Shown in pieces: positions 41,900 to 50,905 of a stretch of DNA of 64,000 nucleotides. The DNA is from Streptomyces lunaelactis (GTDB lineage Bacteria; Actinomycetota; Actinomycetes; Streptomycetales; Streptomycetaceae), in the NCBI RefSeq assembly GCF_003054555.1, contig NZ_CP026304.1:3348001-3412000 (forward strand), given 5' to 3'. A program made the position numbers and the translations under genes. The notes under the pieces are model-generated. The model saw nothing but the letters and a program-made list of their open reading frames with translations. It ran no database searches and was not told where the DNA came from. Position 1 is the first letter of the stretch. Each line of letters opens with the position of its first letter.

Positions 41900-44800
41900 A
41901 TGCAGATCCGGCTGACCGTTCTCGCGCCGCGCAGCGGGCAGTCCGCGGCCGCGGGCCATGACTCACGCCCGCCGCATGCGCCGTACGCCTTCGCGGGCCG
42001 TGCCTGCGACGTGCTGATCACCGCGCCCGCCGGGACGGCGCTGGCCGCCGTGGCCTCCGGCCTGGCAGCGGCCGTCTCAGGACCCGATGTCTCGGGCACC
42101 GTCGTGCTGTACGCGGGCCAGGAGCGGCTCGACGCCCAGCGCCGCACCCTCGGCGAGCCGCCGCTGGTGGACGGCGCGGTGCTCTCCCTCCAGTTCCCGG
42201 GTGAGGACGAGTCGCCCGGTACGGACGCCTCGGCCCAGCTCCATGTGGTGGCGGGTCCCGACGCGGGCGGCGTCCATCTGCTGCACGGCGGCCAGATCAG
42301 GATCGGCCGCTCCGCCGACGCGGACGTACCGCTGGACGACCCGGACGTCTCACGGCTGCACTGCGCGGTCACGGTCGCCGAGGACGGCCGGGTCACGGTG
42401 GCGGACCTCGGCTCGACGAACGGCACCACGCTGGACGGCGCGGCGGTGGGCACGCGCCAGGTCCGGCTGCCCGCGGGGGCGCTGCTGCGACTGGGCGAGT
42501 CGACACTGCGCTTGACCCCGGGCGAGCGGGCACCCGCGCTCACCACGGCCCCGGACGGCGAGGGCCACCTGCGCGTGACCAGGCCGGACGCGGAGAGGAC
42601 TGGTGCGGGCGAGCCGGAGTCCGGCGGATCCTCATCCGGTGGGTACGGCCCGGCCGGCGCCGGGCCTGGCGAATACACAGCCCGCGGGCCGGCGTCGGGC
42701 GGGTACCGCCCCGACAGCTCAGGACCTGGTGAATACGGCACCGGCGGAACGGCGCCCGGCGGCTCCGGCCCCCGCGGGTCGGCATCCGGCGAGTACGGCC
42801 CCGGGACGGCACCCGGCAACTTCCGTCCCGACGCGTCGGCTCCCCGCAGCTCCGCCCCCGGCGAGCACGGCCCCGCGCTCCCCGGTGCCGACCCCCGGGT
42901 GCCCACCCAGTACGACCCCATCGCTCCCACCGCCCCCACCGGCGCCGCCCACGGTGCCGCGGGGACCCTGTACACCTACGGCTCCGACATCGGCGACACC
43001 ACGCACTCCAGGGCGGCCGACGCGACCGACGCGAACGGCACCCAGGGGGGAGCCGGCGGCGCGCTCGAGGCGCACAGCCGTACCGCCTCCGACGGGGCTC
43101 CGCGGCAGGGCACCCACGCCCGCGGCATCCGGATGCCCGACGGCGTCACCCGCAGACGCGGTATAGGCGCCTGGGCGCGGCGGCTCGCCGGTGGCCGGGA
43201 CGAGCCCGCGCCCGAGCTCCCGCCCCGGCCGGGCCGCTGGGTCCCCGCCGCGCCCGCGGTCGAGAGCTGGCCCGATCCGGCCGCGGTGCTGCTCACCGCG
43301 CTCGGACCCGGCCCCCGCCTCTGGGAGCGGGGACCGGCGCATCCCGAGTCGCTCGTCCTGCGGCTCGGCACGACCGACCGGGCCGAGCTGCCCTCCGTAC
43401 CGGTGACCGTCGGCCTGCGCGAGGCCGGTTCGCTCGGGCTCGCCGGGCCCAGGGCACGGCTGGCCGGTCTGGCCCGGTCCGCCGTCGCCCAGCTCGCCGC
43501 GCTGCACTCGCCCGTCGACCTGGAGATCGTGCTGATCTCCACGGACCGGACCCGGAGCCTGGAGGAGCGCAGGGGCGAGTGGGCCTGGCTCGGCTGGCTG
43601 CCGCATCTGCGGCCCGCGCACGGCCAGGACTGCCGCCTGCTCCTCGCCTACGACCGGGACCAGGCCACTGCCCGCAGCGCCGAGCTGACCCGCCGCCTGG
43701 ACGACGGACCGCTCGGCCCGGGCTGGCCGAGCGCCGACCGCAGGTCCGTCGCCGATGCGGCCGCGCGGTACGAAGGGGCTCGTACCGTCGTCATCGTGGA
43801 CGGCGACCCCGGATCCGCCGCGCTGCGCGAGACGACGGCCCGCCTCGCCGGTGCCGGTTCCGCCGCCGGGATCCATCTGATCTGTCTGGCCGAGACCCCG
43901 GCCGCCTCGCCCCTCTCGCCGGTGGCCGCGACGTACGAGTCGGCGTGCGCGGCCTCGCTCGCCTTCCGCGAGTGCGGGGCGGTCGCCCTGCTGAGCGGTG
44001 ATGTGGCGACGGCGCTGCGGCTGATGCGTACGGCGGGCGGGCAGCCCGCCGGGCACGGCAGGGTCGGCGCGGTGGACGCGGTCTCGGCGGCCTGGGCGGA
44101 GCGCTTCGGCCGCGCGCTCGCGCCGCTGCGCGCCGAGGGCGGGAGCACGCACCCCGGCCGGGCCACGGCGCTGCCCCGGTCCGCGCGGCTCCTCGACGAG
44201 CTGGGTCTGGCCCGCGCCACCCCCGCATCGCTGATGGCGCGCTGGGCATCGGCGGGCGACGGCACCGCGGTGCTCGGCGCGGGCCCGCGCGGCCCGCTCG
44301 CCGTCGATCTGACCGAGGAGGGCCCGCATCTGCTGATCGAGGGCCCGGCGGGCAGCGGCCGTACGGAGCTGCTGCGCTCCGTCGCGGCCTCGCTGGCCGC
44401 CGCCGGCCGCCCGGACCGGCTCGGTCTGCTGCTGGTGGACGGCGCCGGCGGCGAGCGCGGCGAAGGCCTGGCCTGCTGCACCGAACTCCCGCATGTCACC
44501 GAGCACTTGGCCGCCTGGGACCCGGTCCGTATGCGGGCCTTCGCGCAGGCGCTGGGGGCCGAGCTGAAGCGGCGGTCCGAGCTGCTGGGCAGCGTGGGCT
44601 TCGCCGAGTGGCACACGCAGCGCGAGGCGGCGGACCGGATGGTGGGCCAGCGGCCGCCGAGCGCCGCCGAGCAGCGCGGCGACCTGGACTCGCCCTCCAG
44701 CGGCACGCTCCGGCTGCGCCCCGGAGCCCGTACGAAGGCGGAGGGGCCGCCCCCGCTGCCCCGGCTCGTGCTGCTGGTCGACGACTTCGACGCGCTGGTC

Positions 44801-45283
44801 GCCCCGGCCCTCGGCAGCACCGGGCGGCCCGCGGCCGGTTCCGTCGTACGGGCCCTGGAGGCCGTGGCGCGGGACGGCGAGCGGCTCGGCGTACATCTGG
44901 TGGCGACGTCCGCCCGTCCGGACCGTACGGCCGACACGGAGCTGGCGAACGGCGCGCGGCTGCGCATCGTGCTGGACGCCCCGCCCGCCTCGCCGGGGCC
45001 TGAGGACCCTGCCCCCGGGCGGGGCCGGCTCGGGCATCCGGACGGCCGGGTGACACCGTTCCAGAGCGGCCGGGTGACGGGGCGCATTCCGCGTACGGCG
45101 ACCTTGCGTCCCACTGTGGTGCCGCTCGAGTGGGAGCGGATGGGCGATCCGCCGACCCGCAGGCCCGTTCGTGAACTGGGCAATGGGCCAACGGACTTGG
45201 CGCTTCTGGCCAGTGCCCTGGAGCGAGCTGCGCGATCAGTGGACGCGGCTCCGGTGCCACCGCTGACCCCAGCCCGTCCCTGA
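41900..45283 (+). CDS. FHA domain-FtsK/SpoIIIE (EccC-like) ATPase protein
   Basis: 1127 residues from ATG 41900 (AAGGGA upstream). An FHA domain (about 113-208) has IRIGRSADADVPLDDPDVSR and DLGSTNGTTLDG, enough to bind phosphothreonine. A Gly/Pro/Ser/Tyr linker of about 200 residues with GEYG-like repeats follows. Then come FtsK/SpoIIIE-type domains: an N-terminal one with EWAWLGWLPH, and a C-terminal one with GPAGSGRT at 815-822 and Walker B LVLLVDDFDAL near 957. In the P-loop the essential Lys is Arg821, so ATP hydrolysis is uncertain. There are no membrane helices. It is related to type VII secretion ATPases, but no other secretion genes are adjacent. Confidence 0.88.
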   Translation: MQIRLTVLAPRSGQSAAAGHDSRPPHAPYAFAGRACDVLITAPAGTALAAVASGLAAAVSGPDVSGTVVLYAGQERLDAQRRTLGEPPLVDGAVLSLQFPGEDESPGTDASAQLHVVAGPDAGGVHLLHGGQIRIGRSADADVPLDDPDVSRLHCAVTVAEDGRVTVADLGSTNGTTLDGAAVGTRQVRLPAGALLRLGESTLRLTPGERAPALTTAPDGEGHLRVTRPDAERTGAGEPESGGSSSGGYGPAGAGPGEYTARGPASGGYRPDSSGPGEYGTGGTAPGGSGPRGSASGEYGPGTAPGNFRPDASAPRSSAPGEHGPALPGADPRVPTQYDPIAPTAPTGAAHGAAGTLYTYGSDIGDTTHSRAADATDANGTQGGAGGALEAHSRTASDGAPRQGTHARGIRMPDGVTRRRGIGAWARRLAGGRDEPAPELPPRPGRWVPAAPAVESWPDPAAVLLTALGPGPRLWERGPAHPESLVLRLGTTDRAELPSVPVTVGLREAGSLGLAGPRARLAGLARSAVAQLAALHSPVDLEIVLISTDRTRSLEERRGEWAWLGWLPHLRPAHGQDCRLLLAYDRDQATARSAELTRRLDDGPLGPGWPSADRRSVADAAARYEGARTVVIVDGDPGSAALRETTARLAGAGSAAGIHLICLAETPAASPLSPVAATYESACAASLAFRECGAVALLSGDVATALRLMRTAGGQPAGHGRVGAVDAVSAAWAERFGRALAPLRAEGGSTHPGRATALPRSARLLDELGLARATPASLMARWASAGDGTAVLGAGPRGPLAVDLTEEGPHLLIEGPAGSGRTELLRSVAASLAAAGRPDRLGLLLVDGAGGERGEGLACCTELPHVTEHLAAWDPVRMRAFAQALGAELKRRSELLGSVGFAEWHTQREAADRMVGQRPPSAAEQRGDLDSPSSGTLRLRPGARTKAEGPPPLPRLVLLVDDFDALVAPALGSTGRPAAGSVVRALEAVARDGERLGVHLVATSARPDRTADTELANGARLRIVLDAPPASPGPEDPAPGRGRLGHPDGRVTPFQSGRVTGRIPRTATLRPTVVPLEWERMGDPPTRRPVRELGNGPTDLALLASALERAARSVDAAPVPPLTPARP

Positions 45284-45305
45284 CCGACGGCACAGTCGCA
45301 TGGTT

Positions 45306-45323
45306 TGACATGACATCACGTCA
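45306..45323. promoter_or_regulatory. 18-bp palindrome upstream of second sugar ABC operon
   Basis: TGACATGACATCACGTCA is symmetric at 14 of 18 positions and overlaps a TTTGACA block that could be a -35. It is a likely operator for the binding protein gene starting at 45438. Confidence 0.4.
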
Positions 45324-45437
45324 CAAGGCCATCACGAAAGGCTCGTTGACACCTGGCGCGGTATTGCGGCCCCCGAGTACCGGGCGTACACCTGTCGGCA
45401 CGGGACAGGGACAGGGCACTGGAGAGACGGGGCAGTG

Positions 45438-46799
45438 ATGCGCACAACTCTTCGTATGAGCAGGGCCGCTGTGGTGTTCGCCGCCATCGGCGCTCTGGCA
45501 CTTGCCGGCTGCGGCGACAGCGAGGACGACAACAAGACGAAACCGGGCGAGAGCAAGGGCAAGGAGTCGGCGGCGGCCGTCCAACTGCCCAAGCTGAACG
45601 GCGAGAAGATACAGGTCGCGGCCGTCTGGACCGGCCCCGAGCAGGAGAACTTCACCAAGGTCCTCAAGGAGTTCGAGAAGCGCACCGGGGCGGCGGTCAC
45701 CTTCGTCCCCGCACAGGACCCGATCGTCAACTTCCTCGGTACGAAGATCGCGGGCGGCAGTCCCCCGGATGTGGCGCTGCTTCCGCAGGTCGGCGCGCTC
45801 CAGCAGGCCGTGGAACGCAAGTGGGCCAAGCCGCTGGGCCCGGAGGCCAAGGCCGAGCTGGCGAAGAACTTCACCCAGGGCTGGCAGGATCTCGGCGCGG
45901 TCGGCGGCACGCCGTACGGCGTCTACTTCAAGGCCGCCAGCAAGTCCCTGGTCTGGTACAACGCCAAGGTCTTCGAGAACGCGGGCGCGAGTGAGCCGAA
46001 GACGTGGAAGGACTTCCTGAGCACGGCCGAGACGGTCTCCGCCTCCGGTGTCACCCCGGTCTCGGTCGGCGGCGCGGACGGCTGGACGCTCACCGACTGG
46101 TTCGAGAACGTCTATCTCTCCCAGGCGGGGCCCGAGAAGTACGACCAGCTGGCCAAGCACGAGATCAAGTGGACGGACCCGTCCGTGAAGACGGCGCTGA
46201 CCACGCTCGCCGAGCTCTTCGGCAAGCCGAACCTGATCGCCGGCGGCGCGGACGGCGCGCTCCAGACCGAGTTCCCGGCGTCGGTCACGCAGACCTTCAC
46301 AGGCGGCGACCAGCCCAAGGGCGCGATGGTCTTCGAGGGTGACTTCGTCGCGGTCAACATCGCGCAGACGGAAGCCAAGATCGGTACGGACGCCAAGGTG
46401 TTCCCGTTCCCGGCGGTGGGCGCCGAGTCCCCGGTGGTGACCGGCGGCGACGCGGCCGTGGCGCTGAAGGACTCCAAGGGCGCGCAGGCGCTGCTCACCT
46501 TCCTCGCCTCACCGGACGCCGCGAAGATCTGGGCCGCGTCGGGCGGGTTCATCTCCCCGAACAAGTCGCTGGACATCTCCGCGTACCCCAATGATGTGCA
46601 GCGCGACATCGCCAAGGCGCTGATCGCGGCGGGCGACGACTTCCGCTTCGATATGTCGGACCAGATGCCGCAGTCGTTCGGCGGCACTCCCGGCAAGGGT
46701 GAGTGGAAGGCGCTCCAGGACTTCCTGAAGAACCCGAAGGACGTCGCCGGTACCCAGCAGAAGCTGGAAGCGGACGCGGCCAAGGCATACAAGAGCTGA
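45438..46799 (+). CDS. sugar ABC transporter solute-binding lipoprotein
   Basis: 453 residues from the ATG at 45438; an adjacent GTG at 45435 is possible. A lipobox LALAGC puts the lipidated Cys at 25, followed by a charged linker and a family 1 solute-binding fold (e.g. KIQVAAVWTGPEQENFTKVL). It is the first gene of a three-gene operon with two permeases and no ATPase. The sugar ligand is unknown. It differs from the amino-sugar system at 8.6-11.9 kb in sequence and has no glycosidase partner. Confidence 0.9.
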   Translation: MRTTLRMSRAAVVFAAIGALALAGCGDSEDDNKTKPGESKGKESAAAVQLPKLNGEKIQVAAVWTGPEQENFTKVLKEFEKRTGAAVTFVPAQDPIVNFLGTKIAGGSPPDVALLPQVGALQQAVERKWAKPLGPEAKAELAKNFTQGWQDLGAVGGTPYGVYFKAASKSLVWYNAKVFENAGASEPKTWKDFLSTAETVSASGVTPVSVGGADGWTLTDWFENVYLSQAGPEKYDQLAKHEIKWTDPSVKTALTTLAELFGKPNLIAGGADGALQTEFPASVTQTFTGGDQPKGAMVFEGDFVAVNIAQTEAKIGTDAKVFPFPAVGAESPVVTGGDAAVALKDSKGAQALLTFLASPDAAKIWAASGGFISPNKSLDISAYPNDVQRDIAKALIAAGDDFRFDMSDQMPQSFGGTPGKGEWKALQDFLKNPKDVAGTQQKLEADAAKAYKS

Positions 46800-46800
46800 C

Positions 46801-48150
46801 GTGGTGACCTCCGCGGCGACGGCGGGGGGCCCGGCACGTCCGACGCCCCCCGGCAAACGCAAGAGCGTGACAGGCACACGTAAAACCATCGCGGCCGGCT
46901 TCCTGCTGCCCGCGCTGGTGCTGCTGGGCGCGCTCGTGGTCTACCCGATCGGGTACTCGCTCTACCGGTCCTTCTTCGACCAGGCAGGCAGCAGCTTCGC
47001 CGGACTCGACAACTACAAGGAGATATTCACCGAGGACACCATCCTCACCGCGGTCAAGAACAACGTGATCTGGGTGGTGGTCGCGCCGACCGTCTCGACG
47101 GCCCTCGGTCTGATCTTCGCCGTCCTTACCGAACGGGTGCGCTGGGGCACCGCCTTCAAGCTGATCGTCTTCATGCCGATGGCGATCTCGATGCTCGCCG
47201 CCGGCATCATCTTCCGGCTGGTGTACGAGCAGGACCCGGACCGCGGTGCCGCCAACGCGGTCTGGGTCGGCGTCCATGACACCTTCGCGGAGTCGGCCGG
47301 TTTCCCCAAGGCGCATCCGCTGCCGGTGCATCCGCTGAAGGCAGCCGCGGGCGGGGCCTTCCTCACCAAGGAGCCGGTCACGGCGGGCCGGCAGGTCCAG
47401 CTCCCGCTGGTCGGTGTCGCGCCCGACAAGATGCCGTCCGACGCGAAGCCCGCGAAGGCGGCGGAGCCGGACGACGGGAAGATCACCGGCACCGCCTGGC
47501 TGGACTTCACCAAGGGCGGCGGCGGCAGGCCCAACTCCATCGACGCCAAGGAGCTCGGCCTCAAGGGCATCACGGTGGAGGCGGTCAAGGACGGCAAGGT
47601 GGTGGCCACGGCGAAAGCAGGGGCGGACGGTACGTTCACCCTCCCCACGTCGGCCGACGGCGCCCAACTCCGGCTGCCCGCCGACAATTTCAGGGAGCCG
47701 TACAACGGAGTCAACTGGCTCGGCCCCTCGCTCGTCACCCCGGCGATCATCGGCAGTTACGTGTGGATGTGGGCGGGCTTCGCGATGGTGCTGATCGCGG
47801 CGGGCCTGGCGAGCGTGCCGCGTGAACTCATGGAGGCGGCACGGGTGGACGGCGCGACCGAGTGGCAGGTCTTCCGCAGGATCACGGTGCCGCTGCTGGC
47901 GCCCGTACTCGCGGTCGTCCTGGTCACGCTGATGATCAATGTGCTGAAGATCTTCGACCTGGTCTTCATCATCGCGCCGGGCTCGGCCCAGGACGACGCG
48001 AACGTCCTGGCGCTGCAGCTGTACCGCTCGTCGTTCGGCACGGATTCGAATCTGGGTGTGGGCAGCGCGATTTCGGTACTGCTGTTGCTGCTGGTGGTGC
48101 CGGTGATGCTGTTCAACATCCGCAGGATGCGAAGGGAGCGCCGCCGATGA
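46801..48150 (+). CDS. MalF-type permease with inserted extracytoplasmic domain
   Basis: 449 residues from a GTG at 46801, one base after the binding protein's stop codon. Four membrane helices precede a large outside loop at about 142-305, then the EAA loop (LMEAARVDGATEWQVF, about 343) and the last helices. The loop holds a probable beta-sandwich at 226-297 (GTAWLDFTKGG, ITVEAVKDGKVVATAKAGA, DGTFTLP), resembling Cna-B/carboxypeptidase-regulatory folds. Most permeases of this class are about 300 residues. E. coli MalF also carries a large loop (P2) that contacts its binding protein, so a docking role is plausible. Confidence 0.88.
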   Translation: MVTSAATAGGPARPTPPGKRKSVTGTRKTIAAGFLLPALVLLGALVVYPIGYSLYRSFFDQAGSSFAGLDNYKEIFTEDTILTAVKNNVIWVVVAPTVSTALGLIFAVLTERVRWGTAFKLIVFMPMAISMLAAGIIFRLVYEQDPDRGAANAVWVGVHDTFAESAGFPKAHPLPVHPLKAAAGGAFLTKEPVTAGRQVQLPLVGVAPDKMPSDAKPAKAAEPDDGKITGTAWLDFTKGGGGRPNSIDAKELGLKGITVEAVKDGKVVATAKAGADGTFTLPTSADGAQLRLPADNFREPYNGVNWLGPSLVTPAIIGSYVWMWAGFAMVLIAAGLASVPRELMEAARVDGATEWQVFRRITVPLLAPVLAVVLVTLMINVLKIFDLVFIIAPGSAQDDANVLALQLYRSSFGTDSNLGVGSAISVLLLLLVVPVMLFNIRRMRRERRR

Positions 48151-49028
48151 CCACGACGGACGGTGTGGTGAAGGCGAAGCAGCCGCTCTCCGCACGGATC
48201 GCGGCGCGCGCCGGCGGTGGCGTGATGCGGGTGTTGCTCGTCCTGGTGGGCCTGTTCTGGCTGATGCCGACGTTCGGGCTGCTGATCTCGTCGCTGCGGG
48301 ACTCGACTGACATCAGCGCGAGCGGGTGGTGGAAGGTCTTCACGGCGCCCGCGCAGCTCACGACCGAGAACTACTCGCGACTCCTCGACAACGAGGCGAT
48401 CACCGACTCGCTCCTGTCGACGGTGCTGATCACCGTCCCGGCGACGGTCCTGGTGGTGGTGATCGGCTCGCTCGCCGGATACGCCTTCGCCTGGATGGAC
48501 TTCCCCGGCCGCGACTGGTGGTTCATGGTGGTCGTCGGCCTTCTGGTGGTGCCGGTCCAGGTGGCGCTGATCCCGGTCTCGAAGCTGTTCGGCAGGATCG
48601 GCATCTTCGAGACGACGATCGGCGTGATCATCTTCCATGTGGCTTTCGGCCTCCCGTTCGCGATCTTCCTGCTGAGGAACTTCTTCGCGGAGATCCCGAG
48701 GGAGCTGCTGGAGGCGGCGCGGCTGGACGGAGCGGGCGAGATCCGGCTGTTCACGCGTGTCGTGATGCCCCTGGGCGGCCCGGCGATCGCGTCGCTGGGC
48801 ATCTTCCAGTTCCTGTGGGTCTGGAACGACATGCTGGTCGCGCTGATCTTCGCGGACTCGGAGAGCGCGCCGATCACGGTGGCGCTCCAGCGCCAGGTCA
48901 GGCAGTTCGGCAACAACATCGACGTGCTGGCGCCGGGTGCGTTCGTCTCGATGATCATCCCGCTGGCGGTGTTCTTCGCGTTCCAGCGCCAGTTCGTCAC
49001 AGGAGTGATGGCGGGAGCGGTCAAGTGA
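48147..49028 (+). CDS. carbohydrate ABC permease, MalG type
   Basis: 293 residues. The ATG overlaps the MalF-type stop (ATGA). It has six membrane helices and an EAA loop (ELLEAARLDGAGEIRLF). It completes the permease pair of the second sugar transporter; an external shared ATPase (MsiK-like) is expected by family knowledge. It is followed by a strong terminator. Confidence 0.9.
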   Translation: MTTTDGVVKAKQPLSARIAARAGGGVMRVLLVLVGLFWLMPTFGLLISSLRDSTDISASGWWKVFTAPAQLTTENYSRLLDNEAITDSLLSTVLITVPATVLVVVIGSLAGYAFAWMDFPGRDWWFMVVVGLLVVPVQVALIPVSKLFGRIGIFETTIGVIIFHVAFGLPFAIFLLRNFFAEIPRELLEAARLDGAGEIRLFTRVVMPLGGPAIASLGIFQFLWVWNDMLVALIFADSESAPITVALQRQVRQFGNNIDVLAPGAFVSMIIPLAVFFAFQRQFVTGVMAGAVK

Positions 49029-49063
49029 CCGTGTGACCAAGTGACGTGCGGGTGAGGCGCGTC

Positions 49064-49097
49064 GGGACGGCCCGGTAGCGCGTGACCGGGCCGTCCC
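49064..49097. terminator. bidirectional terminator
   Basis: GGGACGGCCCGGT/ACCGGGCCGTCCC, perfect 13-base arms, between the permease gene and the convergent TetR gene. Confidence 0.8.
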
Positions 49098-49149
49098 CTG
49101 CTGTTCGCGACCGGGCGGGCGGGGAGCGCGGGCAGGGGGAAGCGGCCCC

Positions 49150-49755
49150 TCACGCCCGCAGCGCGGCCACCGCCCCCCGCGCCAGTTCGTCCAAGTACCC
49201 CTTCGGCAGCCCCGCGCGGACCACCACGAGCCGCCAGTACAGCGGCCCCACGATGAGGTCCAGCGCCCTGTCGGGGTCCGTCGGCTCCGGGAGTTCGCCG
49301 CGGGCCACCGCGTCCCGTACCACCAGCGCCGCCACCCCCTGCTGGGGGTCCAGCAGCGCCGTCTTGATCGCGTCGGAGATTTCCGGGTGGCGTGCCGCCT
49401 CCACCAGCAGGTCCGGGATGACCTGCGAGGCCACCGGGTGGCGCAGGGCGTGCGACGCCACCTCGAGCAGGGCCCGCACATCCCCGTAGAGCGAACCCGT
49501 CGCCGGCGCCGGCAGCCCCTCGGCCGCGAACGCCGAGACCAGGTCGAGCACCAGCGACAGTTTCGACTTCCACCGCCGGTAGACCGCCGTCTTGCCGACG
49601 CCCGCCCGCCGCGCGATCCCCTCGATCGACATCCGTGCGAAGCCCACGGCGGCCAGCTCCTCGAAGACGGCCGCGCGAATGGCGTCGGTCACGTCCTCCC
49701 GGAGCACCGCGGCTCCCGCGGGAGCGCGACGTGGTGTTCCCGGATCTGTGGTCAT
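49150..49755 (-). CDS. TetR family regulator
   Basis: 201 residues. N-terminal helix-turn-helix (IRAAVFEELAAVGFARMSIE then GIARRAGVGKTAVYRRWKSK) and a helical C-terminal dimer/ligand domain. It is divergent from the polysaccharide-export gene at 49904 with 148 bases between, containing an 18-bp palindrome that may be its operator. The ligand is unknown. Confidence 0.92.
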   Translation of the reverse strand: MTTDPGTPRRAPAGAAVLREDVTDAIRAAVFEELAAVGFARMSIEGIARRAGVGKTAVYRRWKSKLSLVLDLVSAFAAEGLPAPATGSLYGDVRALLEVASHALRHPVASQVIPDLLVEAARHPEISDAIKTALLDPQQGVAALVVRDAVARGELPEPTDPDRALDLIVGPLYWRLVVVRAGLPKGYLDELARGAVAALRA

Positions 49756-49783
49756 GCACAGAGCATAGCGTCACGACGAGACG

Positions 49784-49801
49784 GTTGCGTTGCGACGTAA
49801 C
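49784..49801. promoter_or_regulatory. probable TetR operator
   Basis: GTTGCGTTGCGACGTAAC is symmetric at 14 of 18 positions (GTTrCGTyGC...AAC pattern), 29 bases upstream of the TetR start. Confidence 0.45.
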
Positions 49802-49903
49802 TCCGTCCTACTCTTCCCGTAGCGACGATACGGGTCCGTTCCATCGCACCCCATCGCCGGCGCCGTCCCGTCTCCGCCCCCGCGCCTGTCGAAAGCGAGC
49901 ACT

Positions 49904-50905
49904 GTGAGACGCAAGCCGACCGCCCGGCCAGAGCCCCGGCCGGAGCCCCGCCCCGAGCCTCACCCAGGGCCTCACGGGCCTCACCCAGGGGCCCGCCCAG
50001 AGCTGACCCAACCGGGCCCGGACACCGGGGACGGCACGTCCGAACTCGCCGCACTCGCCGCCCGCCACGGCCTCACCGTCAGCGGCGCCCGCCCCACCCT
50101 GCGCGCGTACATCGGCGGGCTCTGGTCCCGCCGCCACTTCATCGTCGCCTTCGCCACCGCCCGGCTGACCGCCCAGTACAGCCAGGCCAAGCTGGGCCAG
50201 ATCTGGCAGGTCATGACCCCGCTGCTGAACGCGGCGGTCTACTACTTCATCTTCGGCATGCTGCTCGACACCAGCAAGCACGTGCCCGACTTCATCCCGT
50301 TCCTCGTCACCGGCGTGTTCATCTGGACCTTCACCGCCAACTCGATCATGGCCGGCACCCGCGCGATCTCCGGCAACATCGGCCTCGTACGCGCCCTGCA
50401 CTTCCCCCGCGCGAGTCTGCCGATCGCCATCGCGCTCCAGCAGCTCCAGCAGCTGCTCTTCTCCCTCGCCGCGCTGCTCGCCATCCTGGTCTGCTTCGGG
50501 CAGCTCCCCCAGGCCGGCTGGCTGCTCGCGGTCCCGGCACTGATCCTGCAGGCCGTGTTCAACACCGGCATTTCGATGATCATGGCGCGGCTGGCCGGCA
50601 GGACCCCGGACATCGCCCAGCTGATGCCGTTCATCCTGCGCACCTGGATGTACGTCTCCGGTGTGATGTGGTCGATCGACAAGGTGCTCGGCCACGACAA
50701 GGTGCCGCACATCGTCAAGCTGGCGCTGCAGTGCAACCCGGCCGCGGTCTACATCGACCTCATGCGCTTCGCGCTCATCGACAGCTTTACCGCCGCTCAA
50801 CTCCCCCCGCACGTCTGGGCCGTGGCCCTCTTCTGGGCAGTGCTCTTCGGGGCGGGCGGATTCCTGTACTTCTGGAAGGCAGAGGAGGAGTACGGCCGTG
50901 GCTGA
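49904..50905 (+). CDS. ABC-2 type polysaccharide/teichoic acid export permease
   Basis: 333 residues from a GTG at 49904. The first 60 residues are Pro/Glu/Arg/His-rich with short PEPRPEP repeats. Six membrane helices of the ABC-2 (TagG/Wzm) family follow, with the family's typical SQAKLGQIWQVMTPLLNA segment. A shorter start near residue 45 is possible. It overlaps the ATPase gene by 8 bases. It exports an undecaprenyl-linked glycan or wall polymer by family; the polymer is unknown. Confidence 0.87.
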   Translation: MRRKPTARPEPRPEPRPEPHPGPHGPHPGARPELTQPGPDTGDGTSELAALAARHGLTVSGARPTLRAYIGGLWSRRHFIVAFATARLTAQYSQAKLGQIWQVMTPLLNAAVYYFIFGMLLDTSKHVPDFIPFLVTGVFIWTFTANSIMAGTRAISGNIGLVRALHFPRASLPIAIALQQLQQLLFSLAALLAILVCFGQLPQAGWLLAVPALILQAVFNTGISMIMARLAGRTPDIAQLMPFILRTWMYVSGVMWSIDKVLGHDKVPHIVKLALQCNPAAVYIDLMRFALIDSFTAAQLPPHVWAVALFWAVLFGAGGFLYFWKAEEEYGRG

